A stretch of DNA of 64,000 nucleotides, from NCBI GenBank assembly GCA_003993805.1, contig RSEF01000001.1, positions 58,348,269 through 58,412,268 on the forward strand, written 5' to 3'. This DNA comes from Himantopus leucocephalus. Its lineage: Eukaryota > Chordata > Aves > Charadriiformes > Recurvirostridae. The notes beneath the pieces were generated by a model. It did no database searches. It saw only the letters and a list, made by a program, of their open reading frames with translations, and was not told where the DNA came from. Positions 36,701 through 43,100 of this stretch are shown here, piece after piece (position 1 is the first letter of the stretch; each line of letters opens with the position of its first letter). The translations under genes and the position numbers were made by a program.

Positions 36701-39670
36701 ATCACCTCAAAGTAATGCAAAATGCTACATGGATGCCTTGAATAATAAGGCAGCATAAGCCTTATTATTCGAAGTCGAAGTGTAGTGAGTGAGCATGGAG
36801 ACAACAGCAGGTCTCAGAGAGCGAGACCCCTGGTTTCAGTCAGTTTTACCACTACCTAATCTGTCTTGGAAGCAGCAACAAACTAACCAAAATTTTGTCA
36901 GTTTTATTCTGTTGCAAAGAAAGAAACCACATAAAACAAAAATAAGACCAAAACAAGCCCTCTCACCCCAAACTCAGCACTAATAAAAAATACTGTTTCA
37001 CACCCTGTCATTTACAACACAATTAGAAGTGCCAGTAGAGCTGTATCTGAGATGACTGCCTGTAAAAAGGACAAATCCTCCGTCCTTTTTAAACATCAGT
37101 GTGTTTTAATCATCCCATGTCACCCCTGCCTAGACAGATGCATTAAAGATAGCTACTATTGGACAAGTCATTTCACACTCCAGACTGTAACCAGCTCTCC
37201 CACATAACTTCAGAGTTCAGAGATTTACTTCCACTCTGAACAGTCTTTTCACTCTTATAAAATTACCAAGTCCAATAAACACCAGCAGCAATCCACAGTG
37301 CCTGCCAAAAGCTTTTAAACTATCTCCCTGGCCCATTTGTTTGCTCTTGTCCCGACAACAGAACTGCTTTGCACCGGCCCAAGTATGTGTACTGTAAGGC
37401 ATTAAAAAAAAATTAAGGATCTAACTGAAAACTAATCCAAAAAAGAGTTTATATTCAGCAGGATCACATTTACAACCCAGTTTGCTCTGTGATGGCACAA
37501 GCTACGCTAGCACAAAGACGGAATATTGCAGAGAAAGGAATAAGCAACTGGGATGGAAAAACGGTTGGACTTTAGCAACCATGCTGACTTTTTCCCACTT
37601 ATGTTGTTTTTATTATTATTACAGTTCTAGAACAGCTGACCACCGCATCAGGGACAGCAAGGAAGGACAGGCTGGGTCGCTTCTTCTGGCAACAATAGCA
37701 GTTGACGCTTATGCCTGAACTTCTTGCCAAGCTATAGACTTAACCACACTGTCTGTCCCCACAAACAATATACTATAACCTAAGGCAAAATCTTCACTAG
37801 TTCTACTGCCACATCTGCTTTCATTTTTATCTCATCTTTCATGTGCAAAACTCTGGGGTTTTTTTAATGATAAGGCTATAGAATCTCTTGCTATATAATT
37901 TATACAATAAAGTGTAGTCTCATTTGAACTACTCCAATTTTCACTTTAACAAAATCACATTTCAAATGAAGGGGCTTTGCTTTATTACTGCTTTTCTGTA
38001 AGGGGGCAGGGATGTAATTGATTCTATTAGATCAAAATGTCTTCTCTGTAAAATATACTCCTTGCTTGACACAGGAATGGAGCTTTTAATTTTGTTAACT
38101 AGTCACTATGACATACACCACCTTAGTTACAGACCTTTTGGCCATGCCCATATTCCAGTCACAACCGCTTTTCACAGGGTGTCCATTCTCCCTGTATTAA
38201 CCTAATGAAGCTTAATAACAGCAAATGCAACACCTTGCACTCGAGGGATAATAACTCCATGCAACAGTGCAGGCTGGGGACCAAGTGGCTAGAAAGCAGC
38301 TTTACAGAAAAACACCCAAGTGTCCTGGCAGATGCGAAGCTGAACACTACTCAGCAGCACATTCTCACAGCAAAGGCAGCCTCTATGCTCCAGGCTGTAC
38401 TAACAGAGTTGCAGCCAGCAGGTGTAGGGAAGTGATAATTTTGGCATCTCAGAGTCCTTCACTCCAGTACTGTGCCCAGTTTGGGGGTCCCCAGAGGACA
38501 ACACTGAAATAGGGAGCCAGAGAACAGGATGAATGAGGAGAGGCTGGAAGAACTGACCTTGTTCAGTCTTAAGAAAAGAAGGCTAAAGCGCGATGGGAGC
38601 TTTGTTGTCTTCAACTACTGAATGGCACTATACACAGAAAACAGAGACAGAGGCACCCCAGGAGAAGACGAGCAGCAACTGACACAAGCTGCAACGCCAA
38701 AACTTCCTATTAGCCATCAGGGGAAAAAAAAAAAAATATTCTGAGGGCGGTCACACATTGGAACAGAAGCACAGAGAGGCCTCTGGCAGGATCTTCATCC
38801 CTACAAGTATTCGAAACTAGTTTAGATAAGGCCCTGAGCCACCTGATGGAGCTGTCCTTGCTTTAAGAGTGAGGAAGAGGAGTGTTGAACCAGATGACCT
38901 CCTCAGTTATTCTGCGATTATCTAGTCATTTCCTTTTGTATTAGATTTATTCCGCAGTTATACTGGATAAGTGCTGCCTTAGTAACCCAAAACAGCTCCT
39001 TCTGACAGGCTTTAAAAGGACCATGGATGATCCTGACACTCCTAATCCTTAGCGACACTCAATGCGAAAAAAAACAGTTCAACATTTCCAGACTTCTTCT
39101 GCAGAACAGAGAAAAATTCAGGAAAATTTCTTTTTTTTTTTTTTTTTTTTTTTNTTAAGAGATGACTGCAATACAGAAGTGATGTTTAATCACACATGCA
39201 CCGAGTTACCACAGTCCTCCCCAACCAAAGCGGCCTTTGCTGCCTCACGTCGCCAGCTTAGTGCACTCCTGGCCCGGATCGGCCGGGCACGGCGGCAACT
39301 CCGACCGCGCAGCTCCTTCCCCTCACCAGGCACCTCTGCCCGACCTGAGCGCCCCGGCCACCCCCGCACCGAGGCCGCTTTCCCCACCGCCTGCCAGCAC
39401 CGCCCCGGCGCCCCGCAGCCCTGTCTGGCCGCCCGCCCGGGCCGCGCCGCGCCGCCTCCTCACGCCCGGCCTCCCCAGGGCCGCCGCCCCCGGCTCGGGG
39501 GGCTTTGAGGAGGGGCGCGGGGCCGGCACCCCCCCGACCAGCTAGCGGGAGGGCGGCGGGAAAGACGGTTGAGCGGCACCGCCGCGGAGGGGAAGGAGGA
39601 GGATGAGAAGGAGCCGCGGCCCCGCGCTCAGGTTCCTCTTACCCGAATTTACCGCCAACGGCGCCGCCAT
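477..39670 (-). CDS. NUP205: NUP205, nuclear pore complex inner-ring scaffold nucleoporin; exons 1-29, 3' part off the left edge
   Basis: Twenty-nine exons on the minus strand join into one open frame of 4,237 coding bases, about residues 1-1413; the human protein is about 2,012 residues, so roughly 600 residues lie beyond base 1. Identity rests on near-continuous similarity to vertebrate NUP205 as I remember it, for example [15 protein letters not shown] (exon 5), [18 protein letters not shown] (exon 10) and [19 protein letters not shown] (exon 24). Every visible donor is GT and every acceptor AG, and no exon contains an in-frame stop, so the copy looks functional. The family forms an alpha-helical solenoid (Nup192 in yeast, paralogue NUP188) that sits in the nuclear pore inner ring with NUP93 and NUP35 and is needed for pore assembly and the permeability barrier. 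No catalytic residues are expected. Residue numbers in the exon entries count from the ATG at 39670. Introns not listed separately hold nothing I recognise. Confidence 0.97.
748..2406. other. NUP205 intron 28, no further feature recognised
   Basis: AT-rich intron sequence with several A-runs and a short imperfect tandem duplication near 1185-1212. A small minus-strand open frame near 1934-2128 has no similarity I recognise and no family counterpart in NUP205. Confidence 0.7.
2407..2598 (-). CDS. NUP205: NUP205 exon 28 (residues 1259-1322)
   Basis: Reads [38 protein letters not shown] and [17 protein letters not shown] to a GTAATG donor. It is nearly identical to the human segment. Confidence 0.97.
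3435..3515 (-). CDS. NUP205: NUP205 exon 27, 81 bases (residues 1232-1258)
   Basis: Reads [20 protein letters not shown], then QRPLLME, to GTAAGT. It is phase 0 on both sides. Confidence 0.95.
4064..4122. repeat. Perfect 13-bp inverted repeat with 33-base spacer
   Basis: TACACAACTATGT at 4064-4076 and ACATAGTTGTGTA at 4110-4122 are exact complements. It lies in intron 26 of NUP205. No transposon family was recognised. Confidence 0.85.
4449..4606 (-). CDS. NUP205: NUP205 exon 26 (residues 1179-1231)
   Basis: Contains [36 protein letters not shown] and [15 protein letters not shown], then GTGCGC. The donor is fixed by the phase-0 join to exon 27. Confidence 0.94.
5341..5415 (-). CDS. NUP205: NUP205 exon 25, 75 bases (residues 1154-1179)
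   Basis: Reads [19 protein letters not shown], then DTASK, and ends one base into the next codon before GTAAGC. It is a short acidic linker between helical repeats. Confidence 0.94.
6467..6616 (-). CDS. NUP205: NUP205 exon 24 (residues 1104-1154)
   Basis: Contains [20 protein letters not shown] and [19 protein letters not shown], ending MPVKPYL plus one base before GTAAGA. The junction to exon 25 gives PYLADGEG, one residue longer than human PYSDGEG as remembered. Confidence 0.95.
7653..7767 (-). CDS. NUP205: NUP205 exon 23 (residues 1066-1104)
   Basis: Reads [19 protein letters not shown] and [18 protein letters not shown] plus one base before GTAATC. Confidence 0.96.
8711..8835 (-). CDS. 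NUP205: NUP205 exon 22 (residues 1024-1065)
   Basis: Reads [20 protein letters not shown] and [11 protein letters not shown] to the donor GTATTC. It follows a 2.5 kb intron that holds a CR1 fragment and a gap. Confidence 0.95.
10022..10498 (-). repeat. CR1 LINE fragment (older, diverged)
   Basis: On the minus strand this reads as the CR1 3' region. On the plus strand the recognisable blocks are GATTGGAAGGGACTCCAG, GCCAACCCACTCCATTGCTT, CTTCTCTTCTCCAGGCTGAA and CAGCTTCTCCTCAAAGGA. It is diverged and lies in intron 21 of NUP205, in the same orientation as the gene. Confidence 0.9.
10612..10674. repeat. AT-rich tandem repeat
   Basis: Near-duplicate units of the type AATATATAAATATATTA follow one another. 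It is low-complexity, unstable sequence inside intron 21 and not coding. Confidence 0.8.
11027..11207. mobile_element. Solo LTR of an avian endogenous retrovirus, interrupted by an assembly gap
   Basis: Starts TGTCCTGGTTTGAGCGACAC and ends CAAACCATAACA, giving TG...CA termini with imperfect inverted ends. ATGCT directly precedes it (11022-11026) and directly follows it (11208-11212), which fits a 5-bp target site duplication. The middle is replaced by 100 N, so the true length and any internal region are unknown. The start resembles LTRs common in bird genomes. Confidence 0.72.
11068..11167. other. Assembly gap, exactly 100 N
   Basis: A run of exactly 100 N, the conventional size for a gap of unknown length. 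It lies inside the LTR and spans part of intron 21; no exon appears to be lost because exons 21 and 22 join in frame. Confidence 0.95.
11378..11542 (-). CDS. NUP205: NUP205 exon 21 (residues 969-1024)
   Basis: Starts with the acidic/basic [12 protein letters not shown], then [17 protein letters not shown] and [19 protein letters not shown], ending QDP plus one base before GTATGA. Confidence 0.95.
11964..12045 (-). CDS. NUP205: NUP205 exon 20, 82 bases (residues 942-969)
   Basis: Reads [18 protein letters not shown], then AEELINPDE, plus one base before GTATGT. Its last residues differ noticeably from the human protein as I remember it. Confidence 0.93.
12555..12675 (-). CDS. NUP205: NUP205 exon 19 (residues 901-941)
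   Basis: Reads [35 protein letters not shown] and DFTHDQ, then a GTAAGT donor. Confidence 0.95.
13744..13933 (-). CDS. NUP205: NUP205 exon 18 (residues 838-901)
   Basis: Contains [35 protein letters not shown] and [14 protein letters not shown], ending two bases into an Arg codon before GTATGT. Confidence 0.96.
14178..14315 (-). CDS. NUP205: NUP205 exon 17 (residues 792-838)
   Basis: Reads [18 protein letters not shown] and [16 protein letters not shown] plus one base before GTATGT. Confidence 0.96.
15947..16046 (-). CDS. NUP205: NUP205 exon 16 (residues 759-792)
   Basis: Reads [15 protein letters not shown] and [11 protein letters not shown] plus one base before GTTAAC. The acceptor is CTACAG. 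Confidence 0.96.
16817..17026 (-). CDS. NUP205: NUP205 exon 15 (residues 689-758)
   Basis: Contains [17 protein letters not shown] and [19 protein letters not shown], ending YRRAAEK before GTAATT. It is very close to the human sequence. Confidence 0.97.
17602..17652 (-). CDS. NUP205: NUP205 exon 14, small 51-base exon (residues 672-688)
   Basis: Encodes exactly [17 protein letters not shown] between a TTGAAG acceptor and a GTAAGG donor. Being phase 0 on both sides and a multiple of three, its skipping would keep the frame. Confidence 0.95.
18299..18318. repeat. Perfect 20-bp palindrome
   Basis: CCAC, T6, A6, GTGG reads identically on both strands. It lies in intron 13 of NUP205. The core is low complexity, so function is doubtful. 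Confidence 0.9.
18827..19009 (-). CDS. NUP205: NUP205 exon 13 (residues 611-671)
   Basis: Starts [19 protein letters not shown] and ends [10 protein letters not shown] before GTATTT. Both ends are phase 0. Confidence 0.96.
20391..20596 (-). CDS. NUP205: NUP205 exon 12 (residues 542-610)
   Basis: Contains [18 protein letters not shown] and [18 protein letters not shown], ending TTVIVNW at a GTAAGT donor. Confidence 0.97.
21388..21538 (-). CDS. NUP205: NUP205 exon 11 (residues 492-542)
   Basis: Starts [19 protein letters not shown] after a TTCTAG acceptor and ends LLKLNGSSH plus one base before GTAAGA. Confidence 0.97.
22619..22756 (-). CDS. NUP205: NUP205 exon 10 (residues 446-491)
   Basis: Reads [19 protein letters not shown] and [18 protein letters not shown], then the donor GTTATC (weaker than consensus but fixed by frame and by the next exon). 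Confidence 0.95.
22828..23059 (-). repeat. CR1 LINE fragment, 3' end
   Basis: Starts AATCACAGAATGG, then GGTTGGAAGGGACCTTAAGG, AGTTCCAACCCCCCTGCCAT and CTTGAACACCTCCAGGGAT, the canonical complement of an avian CR1 tail. It is less diverged than the copy at 10 kb. It lies in intron 9 of NUP205 in the sense orientation. Confidence 0.97.
23885..24001 (-). CDS. NUP205: NUP205 exon 9 (residues 407-445)
   Basis: Reads [16 protein letters not shown], then [12 protein letters not shown] to a GTAAGC donor. Both ends are phase 0. Confidence 0.95.
24002..27062. other. NUP205 intron 8, no feature recognised
   Basis: 3.1 kb of AT-rich sequence without recognisable repeats, RNA genes or coding similarity. 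An open frame of 115 codons at 25871-26218 (plus) has no domain or family I recognise and is probably chance. Confidence 0.7.
27063..27238 (-). CDS. NUP205: NUP205 exon 8 (residues 348-406)
   Basis: Contains [16 protein letters not shown] and [19 protein letters not shown], ending ALMPMK at a strong GTGAGT donor. Confidence 0.97.
28020..28184 (-). CDS. NUP205: NUP205 exon 7 (residues 293-348)
   Basis: Too short to stand out as a long ORF, but reads cleanly as [19 protein letters not shown], then [19 protein letters not shown] and SQLSDVT, before GTAAAT. Both boundaries follow from frame and consensus splice sites. Confidence 0.95.
28353..28581 (-). CDS. NUP205: NUP205 exon 6 (residues 217-293)
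   Basis: Starts [19 protein letters not shown] and ends in EQGTEDRE plus one base before GTAATG. The frame stays open into the intron for some distance, but similarity to the family stops at this donor. Confidence 0.96.
28582..30522. other. NUP205 intron 5, no feature recognised
   Basis: 1.9 kb of AT-rich intron with A-runs near 30225-30244 and 30438-30456 and a small AAGGTAAATT-type repeat around 29750-29780. No mobile element or RNA gene was recognised. Confidence 0.7.
30523..30682 (-). CDS. NUP205: NUP205 exon 5 (residues 163-216)
   Basis: Contains [19 protein letters not shown] and ends [15 protein letters not shown] at a phase-0 donor GAG/GTAAAT. It is one of the most recognisable NUP205 segments. 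Confidence 0.97.
31615..31759 (-). CDS. NUP205: NUP205 exon 4 (residues 115-163)
   Basis: Starts with the completed Gly codon and EHQQPHFPG, contains [18 protein letters not shown], and ends TWTLEL plus two bases of a Ser codon before GTCTGT. Confidence 0.96.
32711..32882 (-). CDS. NUP205: NUP205 exon 3 (residues 58-115)
   Basis: Starts [13 protein letters not shown] after a CTTGCAG acceptor and ends LLLAG with one base of the next codon, followed by GTGAGA. Confidence 0.97.
33910..34052 (-). CDS. NUP205: NUP205 exon 2 (residues 10-57)
   Basis: Contains [12 protein letters not shown] and ends LFRNP at a phase-0 donor. The acceptor is TTTTAG. This N-terminal segment matches the human protein closely and is separated from exon 1 by the largest intron of the gene in this window. 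Confidence 0.96.
34454..35033 (-). mobile_element. Solo LTR of an endogenous retrovirus, about 580 bp
   Basis: Plus-strand ends are TGTCATGGTTTAACCCCAGC and CAAACCCAGGACA, so both orientations give TG...CA. The minus strand starts TGTCCTGGGTTT and carries a TATA-type box (GTATATAAAG, about 34765-34774), which favours minus orientation, sense to NUP205. It matches my memory of an LTR that is abundant in neoavian genomes. No internal retroviral region is next to it. Flanking 5-mers CTCAG and CTTGG agree at three of five bases, compatible with a decayed target duplication. Confidence 0.85.
36740..36770. repeat. Perfect 12-bp inverted repeat with 7-base loop
   Basis: GAATAATAAGGC and its exact complement GCCTTATTATTC are separated by AGCATAA. 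It lies in intron 1 of NUP205. It is too short for a usual pre-miRNA stem; it could be a remnant of an inverted-repeat element or chance. Confidence 0.85.
38175..38926 (+). repeat. CR1 LINE, end of ORF2 plus 3' UTR, degenerate
   Basis: The plus strand encodes a decayed end of the CR1 ORF2 protein ([20 protein letters not shown], then [17 protein letters not shown]), followed by CR1-type UTR sequence ending GATGACCTCCTCAGTTATTC and TGCGATTATCTAG. The frame breaks after roughly 76 codons, so it is inactive. It lies in intron 1 of NUP205, antisense to the gene. Confidence 0.9.
39131..39156. repeat. Poly-T tract with one ambiguous base
   Basis: About 23 T, then N at 39154, then TT. The length is probably not reliable in this assembly. 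Confidence 0.9.
39643..39670 (-). CDS. NUP205: NUP205 exon 1, coding part (residues 1-10)
   Basis: Encodes MAAPLAVNS and the first base of an Ala codon, then the donor GGTAAGAG. The start is chosen because vertebrate NUP205 begins MA-PLAVNS and the frame joins exactly to exon 2. The ATG lies inside an AAGATGGCGGC (YY1-type) element. The 5' UTR extends to the right by an unknown short distance. Confidence 0.93.
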
Positions 39671-39673
39671 CTT
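39663..39673 (-). promoter_or_regulatory. YY1-type element overlapping the NUP205 start codon
   Basis: The minus strand reads AAGATGGCGGC, the classic YY1 element, with the NUP205 ATG inside it. YY1 sites of this kind usually sit just downstream of the transcription start, which would imply a very short 5' UTR. Confidence 0.75.
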
Positions 39674-39947
39674 GGAGAGAGGGAGGCGCGATGGCCGCGC
39701 CGCCGCCCGAGGAAGGCCCGCCGACACCCCGGGCTGCCCGCGGCGGCGCCTCCCGAGGAACGGGGCAGCGTGTCGCCGGCTCCTCCCGCCGTGGAGAACG
39801 GGGAGGAGGGGGGGATCCCGCGGGTCCTCCTTTTCTTTCTGGGTTTGGGGCAGCCCAGCTGGCGAAAGTTAACTACACGGCCGCTTCCGCGGCGGCGGCT
39901 CCCTCAGGGGGGAGCGGGGTGCGGCGGGCCCTGCGCCGCGGGCTGAC

Positions 39948-39959
39948 GGGAGCTGTAGT
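39948..39959 (-). promoter_or_regulatory. ZNF143 (SBS)-type element upstream of NUP205
   Basis: The minus strand reads ACTACAGCTCCC, followed by GTCAG, which fits the ACTACANNTCCC core of ZNF143 sites. Sequence match only. Confidence 0.6.
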
Positions 39960-40110
39960 CGCGGGAGGGGCGGCGAGCCCCGGCTGGCGGCGGTGGGGTG
40001 GTCGTCTTTTGCCGGTATAAGTTGGAGATTGATAATTCACCGCGGGGGGTGGTCGGCTTCGTGTTGGCCTTCCCGAGGTGGCTGCGGGAAAGGGAGAGCG
40101 GCGGGGTTCG

Positions 40111-43100
40111 GCATCCCCGGGTTCGCCCCGCTGCTGTGAATAACACACCGCCTTCCCCCCTCCGTCCTTCAAGCCCTGCCCTGTAAGCCGTATTCATTGA
40201 ATAAGGCAAGTCAGGCGCTGCACCGGGAGGTAAATTTATCAGAACGTTTTCAAATTATTATTTTTTTTTCAGTAGGGGGAAAAAAAAAAAAAGAAAAAGT
40301 GCTACTATTCTTTTTTTTTTCAAGAAATGGTTTGAGTTTCTATGGTTCCAGATTGAAGTCTTCAAAAAAAAAAAAAAAGTAATCTGTAAATATTTCAGTG
40401 ATGGATTTAAATCCTCATTTAAAACCTCATTTAAAATGCAGGTAATTAAAACAGCGCTGTTCACTTAAAAGCAGTAAACTTAATTTTTTTTTGTTCAACT
40501 TTCTTTGCAGGTGTGTGGCATTTAAAACTCAACTCGTGCTTCTCGGGCTTCAATTGGTGAACTAGGATTTTCAGTCTTGTATATAAAAAAAGAAAAACAA
40601 AAAAAAAGCAGCCCTGATGGGGGTTATCCTGTGAAGAAAGCTGCATTTAAACTCAAAGTATGTGCAATAAAAAAGTACCAGGGATGAAGAAAAGAAAGCA
40701 AAAAGGACATTTGTACATGTATGTATCTGGAGCTAAGGAACAAATACTAGTATCTTAGAAGTATCCCATATCTGAAGTCAATTTACCACCCTCTGTCCCA
40801 GTAGTAATCAAATGTCCAGAAATTCCCTCCTGTATTACCTTTAAGATAAAAGATTCCACCCAAAGTATGTATTAATTTTTAGTGCAAATAGTTTCCCCTT
40901 TTAAACTTTATTAAAACAATATTTCACAGTTGCAAAACCATGTCCAATGGACTAGACCCACGGGAAAATGGCAAAATAACTGTCTTTGCTTCTCTAGATC
41001 TTCCCTATAATGGGATGGCAGAGGGGCCAGTATAGAGAGAGCAGTGGTCCTGGGGTGAAAGTGAATTGGCAAGGCAGCTATAAGAAAACAGGGAGAGAAA
41101 CAGTTGCACAAGGATTAGTCAGAGCAGAAAAAGGAGAGAGAAAAGGAAATTTTAAAAGAGGGTAGGGGGGAAAGTCTGTCCTGTCAAGAACAGCTGCTCT
41201 CAGTGTTCAATGCATGAATCTGTTCTCATTAATTTGGCCTAATTTGTTCATTAAGTCAAAAGGGCCATATTTCCTTGAGATTACCCTTTTCCTGGTCTTA
41301 GTTATGAACCAGAACAGACCTATTGCAATGAGAATGATAGACAGTGAATTATTTATTTTATCATAGGAAAGGAAGAGTGCCAGGCAAGAGGTGAAAGTAG
41401 AAAATAAGTGACGTTATTCCACAAGCAGCAGAACTAAAGCAGCCTCAGTACCTCGGTACAGCATTTCTGTATCTTCTCCCGTGTACCCATCACTGCAAAG
41501 CCATAGCTCTGCTCCTACACTGCCCACGTGCCACCGCAAGACCCATGACTATGAAAGGCTGGTATCATCATAAATTTGGAGATGCATGTGCTGATTGCCT
41601 AGCCATGGCAAATGTAATGGTTTTGCCAGAGGTTTTGCCTCAGCCTTTCCAACCACAGAGATCCTAATTTTGATCTTTTTCCTTTATACATTCCCTGATT
41701 TTCATAGTTTGTGAGGACATAAATTTTTGAGCCCTTTAGCCCTTGATCAGATTAGGTTGGAATTCGTTCAGAAATTGCAAGAGGTTCAAGAGTTACTGAA
41801 AAAGTTTGGCAGACAGAGTGTGATTTCCTAAGCTTTGTTTCCTTAAGAAACAAGACTTAAAAAAGAGAGAGAGAGAAAAATAAATAAATTAATCCATTTT
41901 TTTAAAAAGCCTTTTGCCAGGCATTAAGAACTGTCATATTTCTTTTGGCATTCAGATGCAACCAGATTGCACACACTTTTTTTTTAATCTCTGTTGGAGG
42001 AAAAAATCCTTTCTAACCACTGCAGATTTAATACTTTAAATTTCCAGATAATTCTTTCCTCTCCTTGCCAATTGGCCAACGGTCACATAGCAACATGAAG
42101 AAAAAAAACACCCTGAAAAGCGTGGATGGCATGGGGTAGGTCATTGGGCAGCTGAACTTCAGAAGAAAAATACCACATTTAGCTCCAGCTGCACAGCATT
42201 TATTATACTCTTTCTCTGTCAGCAATGTGATATTTTAATGCAAAATAGTTGTGACAGTACAGCTCCTAGTATGGATGAAGTAAGAGAGGTATCTAGATAC
42301 ACCATACCATACATTCTGCACATATTTATATTGGCATAACTGCATCCATCCATGCTTTGATGAGTAGGCAGGTCCATGAATAGTAATTCTTTGCTTATTC
42401 TCGCTTTATTTGCTGTCCTTTAATTTAGGATCTTATTGTTTACCCAGGATCACTGGCTGGTTTGGTAGACTATTTTTGCCAAGTCACTATAGGGAAAGAA
42501 TACCTCATTCCTCTTCCTAACAATAGCTCTCAGCAAGTTCTTCAATACAGCTGGGTTCAGTGAGGGACACTGGCTTCTTTCATCCTTAATTACTAGACAG
42601 AAATCTGTGAAGTATCAAAAGCAGGCTGACACTAAATACCTGGGATGGATAATAATTTCTCTGGATTCCAGGGAAAGGAGGTCCCAGATCACCTGTGGGG
42701 TAGCAAATTCTGCTTGTGCAGTGAGAGACCTTCATGTAAGAGATGTTATTTTCTGTAGGCAGAAATGACTACTAGTAATAATTAAAATGAGCTGCACAAT
42801 GGGAACCTGCTCTTTGACTGGAACTTCTAGGTGGTTTGTGAGGTACTACAGGTGTAACCTTCTTAATTTTAATAATACTAAATTTAGTCACTGTGGTTCA
42901 TAGCCAAATCACACATCAAGATATGAAGATGATGATGATATAATTTAGTTTCTTTACATTTTATTATGATCAGGAAGAATAATAATTAGCAATAAAAAAG
43001 TATTATTCAAATGCCCAAGAGGCCATGCTTAATTTCCTACCTTTAATCTTGAGTGTCATTGTGATCGCATCCTGCATGATGGAGTAAAATGAAAATTAAA

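Larger units (their letters stand above)
34053..39642. other. NUP205 intron 1 (largest intron in the window)
   Basis: 5.6 kb holding a solo LTR, a CR1 copy, a strong short hairpin at 36740-36770, and a poly-T tract with an ambiguous base. The stretch between about 35,050 and 36,700 shows nothing else. The right end is already part of the CpG island. Confidence 0.8.
39236..40110 (-). promoter_or_regulatory. NUP205: CpG-island promoter of NUP205
   Basis: GC content and CpG density rise sharply here and fall again near 40,110. The island brackets the NUP205 start codon. No TATA box is visible in a sensible place. It contains a YY1-type element over the ATG and a ZNF143-type element about 280 bases upstream. 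This is the usual layout of a broadly expressed housekeeping promoter with dispersed start sites. Whether it also fires to the right (plus strand) cannot be told from sequence. Confidence 0.9.

Noticed and set aside
39062..40209. Open frames of 100-148 codons around the NUP205 promoter
   Set aside because: Same GC-driven effect; one crosses a poly-T with an N. Only the short NUP205 exon 1 frame is supported.
42925..42945. GATGATGATGAT stretch, considered as a C/D-box snoRNA signal
   Set aside because: No matching D box with terminal stem at a suitable distance; it is a short trinucleotide repeat.
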